From NCBI GenBank assembly GCA_943736015.1, contig OX031072.1, forward strand, positions 4,925,501 to 4,989,500: DNA of 64,000 nucleotides, read 5' to 3'. Of this stretch, positions 61,651 to 64,000 are shown in pieces. The stretch is from Tridacna crocea. Its lineage: Eukaryota; Mollusca; Bivalvia; Cardiida; Cardiidae. Both the position numbers and the translations under genes were made by a program. Below the pieces are notes generated by a model that saw only the letters and a list, made by a program, of their open reading frames with translations, did no database searches and had not been told where the DNA came from. Within the stretch, counting starts at the first letter, position 1, and the number at the start of each line of letters is the position of its first letter.

Positions 61651-61764
61651 GGGGCTGTTTTAGTAAATAGTCAGTGCATAGCATACATGCTAGCCGATCA
61701 TGTAGCTGAGTGAATCGGACCTCGTAGCATTTCACAGAATGAAATGTTTATTTCGTTTTGAAAT

Positions 61765-61880
61765 TCAAAGTTTGAAACTAACGGTTGTTGTTTTGAAAAG
61801 TAGTCCGGTTCTGTACTCAGAATGCCTAAATAAGGTAGATGTTTAATTGTGGAATGCCATTTAGTTGATGAAGGGGCCGC
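61765..61880 (-). mobile_element. K element fragment, inverted
   Basis: AGTAGTCCGGTTCTGTACTC AGAATGCC and GGAATGCCATTTAG are the reverse complement of the K 5' region. Confidence 0.75.
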
Positions 61881-62347
61881 CCTCAGTTACTTATTTTTTT
61901 CCATCTGTCTTTCTTTTTATAACTGAGGTATGTTATATCAGATACTAACTAGTTTCGAATAACCAAAGTCTGTATCATTTTTTAAAAAGTAAACCAGTGT
62001 TGCTGTAATTTGTGAAATTGTGCTTAATTTCTAGAGTTGACTTTATATTTGTCAACGTGTTTGAATTTAATATGATACCACCATAGCTTCCACATGGTGG
62101 GTGGGTTCATTTCTACGAAAGGCAAGGCTTGATAGATGAGAAACTTTGAACTTTGCGATATGCCTCCAGTGATTCAGCTGTGATTACGTATAAGACAAGA
62201 TATCGACAGATCGTCTCCGTCAATCAAACTAAGTGATTATGCAATCAAGAAATGCTGTGATTCAAAACATTTATCATTTTGTCTGACTCTGTCGATTTAT
62301 CTATATGCTTGGGGTATCGTCAACTGATTTTAGTAGGTGTGCATATC
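61881..62347. other. no recognisable feature
   Basis: Unique sequence. Confidence 0.4.
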
Positions 62348-62576
62348 TTAACCCTTTCCCAAACAATCCCTGGTTTTTACTGGTCAGGAATAGAAGCCTT
62401 TTGAAAACATTGTGGGAAAAGAAGAAAATGCTGGTAACCAGCATTTTCTCCTTTTTCCACAATGTTTTCTAATCTATCATATAGAAAAATCATCTTTGTA
62501 GCAACTGTTAATTTGTCATCTGCGAAATGCTTTCAATTTGGTCTGGTCCAAAATTTGCCGTTTGGGAAAGGGTTAA
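62348..62576 (-). mobile_element. A/C-type element
   Basis: TTAACCCTTTCCCAAACAAT to TTTGGGAAAGGGTTAA, 229 bp. Near twin of 51175-51403, including AATAGAAGCCTTTTGAAAAC. Confidence 0.94.
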
Positions 62577-62690
62577 TTCTTGTGATCGATCAGTTTGCAA
62601 GCAAGGCATCATCTTCTAGACATGCAATTGACAGCCCAGATAAAACCCTTTGCATAACAGAAATGACACAAGAAGTTTTTGTGGACGGTG

Positions 62691-62748
62691 TAGATCAAGA
62701 TCAGACAGCACAAAACGTGCAGTCAGATCTCTGATCTACACTGTCCAC
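62691..62748. mobile_element. D-type hairpin with GTGGAC edge
   Basis: GTGGACGGTGTAGATCAAGA to CTGATCTACACTGTCCAC. Same edge variant as 41229-41295; no D arms. Confidence 0.8.
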
Positions 62749-62847
62749 AAACTTTTTTTCTAGATTATGACGAAACTGTCTACTGTTCGTTGTAGTCTAA
62801 TGCGGTTTATAATCCAGTCGCGTGACATTAAAACATTGCTTTATTGA

Positions 62848-63104
62848 TTGTACGGTATTTAACGCCGTTTTTCAACATTATTTCAGTTATACTAGTACTC
62901 CACAAAGTCTTCTTTCCAAGCCACTGGCTGCTTTCCCACATTATCATCGTCGAAGCAATGGTCACAAGTGGGACAGGAATTAATTCTGTCTCAGTGACCA
63001 TCAATAATCCTCGGAAAGAAATCTGCTGAGCAATAGATCGTAGCCATGCAGGCATCGAACCCACGAAGTCCTGCACGCTACCGACTGAGCTACTGGGGCT
63101 CTAC
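62848..63104 (-). mobile_element. tRNA-derived SINE, minus strand
   Basis: Reverse of the 5213 type: tail TTTAACGCCGTTTTTCAAC at the left, inverted B box GGCATCGAACC (63051-63061), inverted head CGACTGAGCTACTGGGGC. Confidence 0.82.
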
Positions 63105-63142
63105 GAGACATTAAAAGGCTTTACTCTCCACCAGCATATATA

Positions 63143-63336
63143 CAGATTTCAGACTTGTCCGCCTTTCGTACATTTGAAGATGACAAATTTCATGTTGCTC
63201 AGATGTTTGAAAGGTTGTCTTTGAAAGGGTAGGAAACATTGTGGAGAAAAGGAAAAAAAAAACGCTGGTCTTGAGCATTTTGTCTTTTCCCGTAAAATGT
63301 TTTCAAATGGCCTCTTTCTCAGGGTCCGAGGGTTAA
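63143..63336 (+). mobile_element. A element, left terminus lost
   Basis: TTTCAGACTTGTCCGCCTTT, GGTAGGAAACATTGTGGAGA, core worn (AACGCTGGTCTTGAGCATTTTG). Ends GGTCCGAGGGTTAA. Confidence 0.8.
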
Positions 63337-63346
63337 AATACGGGAT

Positions 63347-63575
63347 AGCAAAGGCTTTCCAAACAATTCTTGTTTTTTACGACCCTGAAATAGAAGCCTT
63401 TTGAAAACATTGTGCAAAAAGGAGAAAATGCTGGTAATCAACATTTTCTCCTTTTCCCATAATTTTTTCTACCCTGCTGGAAACAAATTTCAATTTTTTA
63501 GTTACGTTTACTTCGTCATCTGCAAGTGCTGTCAACTTGGAACAGTCTAAATTTTGTTGTTTGGCAAAGGCTTAA
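63347..63575 (-). mobile_element. A element, left TTAA lost
   Basis: CAAAGGCTTTCCAAACAATT to TTTGGCAAAGGCTTAA. Core GGAGAAAATGCTGGTAATCA / ACATTTTCTCC. Confidence 0.87.
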
Positions 63576-63579
63576 TGAT

Positions 63580-63810
63580 AATTTGTTTGTTTGAATGGTG
63601 TTTTACGCCGCTTTCAACAGTATTTCAGTCATATCACGGCGACAGTTCACATATTCATGTTTCCTGGGTTTCACCAGTACTGGGCTAGGCTCTGAAGTGT
63701 CTTGCCCAAGGACACTCCTGTGAAAAAAACCCATTAGAGCCAGCGAGGCTCGAACCTGGGACCTCCAGGTCACGGGTCCTACACTTTATCACTGAGCCAC
63801 ACAGGATCCT
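63580..63810 (-). mobile_element. tRNA-derived SINE, minus strand, with tail
   Basis: Tail ATTTGTTTGTTTGAATGGTG then TTTTACGCCGCTTTCAACAG at the left; inverted B box GGCTCGAACC (63748-63757); head ATCACTGAGCCACACAGGAT. Confidence 0.85.
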
Positions 63811-63865
63811 GCTTAATTATAAAGAAAACTGATTAAAAAATAATGCAAGAAAGCATATCTATTTT

Positions 63866-64000
63866 GAGTCATGCCTTGTAAAAAAAAGGGACTTAATGCA
63901 TCTTCTAAAACGTATAAGCTCATTTCAGCCTGCGCAAAACTGCACAGGCTGACCTGGGCTGATACGTTTTGTTGTTAGTCAATTTACTGCATGTCAAAGG
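63866..64000 (+). mobile_element. E element running off the window
   Basis: AAGGGACTTAATGCATCTTC, hairpin TTTCAGCCTGCGCAAAACTG / complement, GTTAGTCAATTTACTGCATG. Cut by the window edge about midway. Confidence 0.88.

Overview
The window looks like non-coding, repeat-saturated genomic DNA of a metazoan, most likely a heterodont bivalve mollusc. It is AT-rich, with no long open reading frame, no operon-like packing, tRNA-derived SINEs whose tails end in a GTTGAAAACGACGTTAAAC-type motif, and dispersed hairpin elements of a style I associate with bivalves. The species cannot be fixed from sequence alone. I see no intact host gene, rRNA or functional tRNA. The only recognisable protein fossil is a Tc1-like transposase N-terminus near 61.0-61.4 kb. 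One unidentified coding-like segment lies at 42.3-42.6 kb on the minus strand.

The content is mostly short non-autonomous elements, grouped here by comparing copies inside the window. The family letters are mine. A: ~229 bp, TTAA-flanked, ends TTAACYCNTTACC..GGTAAAGGGTTAA, central palindrome around GGAGAAAATGCTGGTNACC; about 45 copies and fragments. B: ~228 bp, TTAA-flanked, palindrome around GTGAAATTGCTCG. C: same plan, palindrome around GAGAAATTGCTCG. D: ~210 bp, TTAA-flanked, starts TTAACCCTTAGGCTGC, hairpin GATCAGACTGCAC..GTGCAGTCTGATC; about 20 copies. A-D have the TTAA target and CCYTT-type ends expected of piggyBac-superfamily MITEs. E: ~255 bp, ends GGGGGCTTAATGCATCT, hairpin CAGGTCAGCCTGCGCAG. 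F: ~260 bp, ends GTGACCCATCACGC. G: ~268 bp, 22-bp terminal inverted repeat beginning TATGGCCTGCAACACG. H: ~190 bp, ends GGGTCC, centre around ACCATTTGGT. I: ~185 bp, ends CTCCAGATA. J: ~84-bp palindrome. K: ~330 bp, ends CATTATC..GACAATG with 9-bp target duplications (Mutator-like). T, Q, R, W, U and X are dispersed repeats without a known mechanism.

Layout. 0-13 kb: scattered A-D elements, a dinucleotide repeat, a 25-bp and a 21-bp minisatellite, and an E element broken by a SINE and two A elements. 13.8-16.2 kb: a dense cluster in which A, C and D elements abut and share single TTAA sites. 16-35 kb: scattered A-D, E, G and I elements. 35-50 kb: the B copies, Q and R repeats, a coding-like tandem duplication, and a second local duplication carrying an F element with a B element inside it. 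50-58 kb: A pairs, three K elements (two inside one E element) and a microsatellite inside an A element. 59.7-60.4 kb: a fold-back element holding an internal minisatellite. 61-64 kb: Tc1 fossil, SINEs in both orientations, and an E element running off the edge.

There is no gene pathway to describe. What the window records is the order of insertions: A and B went into F; A went into D and E; H, I and K went into E; and A went into one copy of a tandem duplication. These nested cases show target-site duplications directly. Boundaries of degraded copies are approximate (about +/-15 bp). Superfamily names are inferences from termini and target sites, since no autonomous partner is present.
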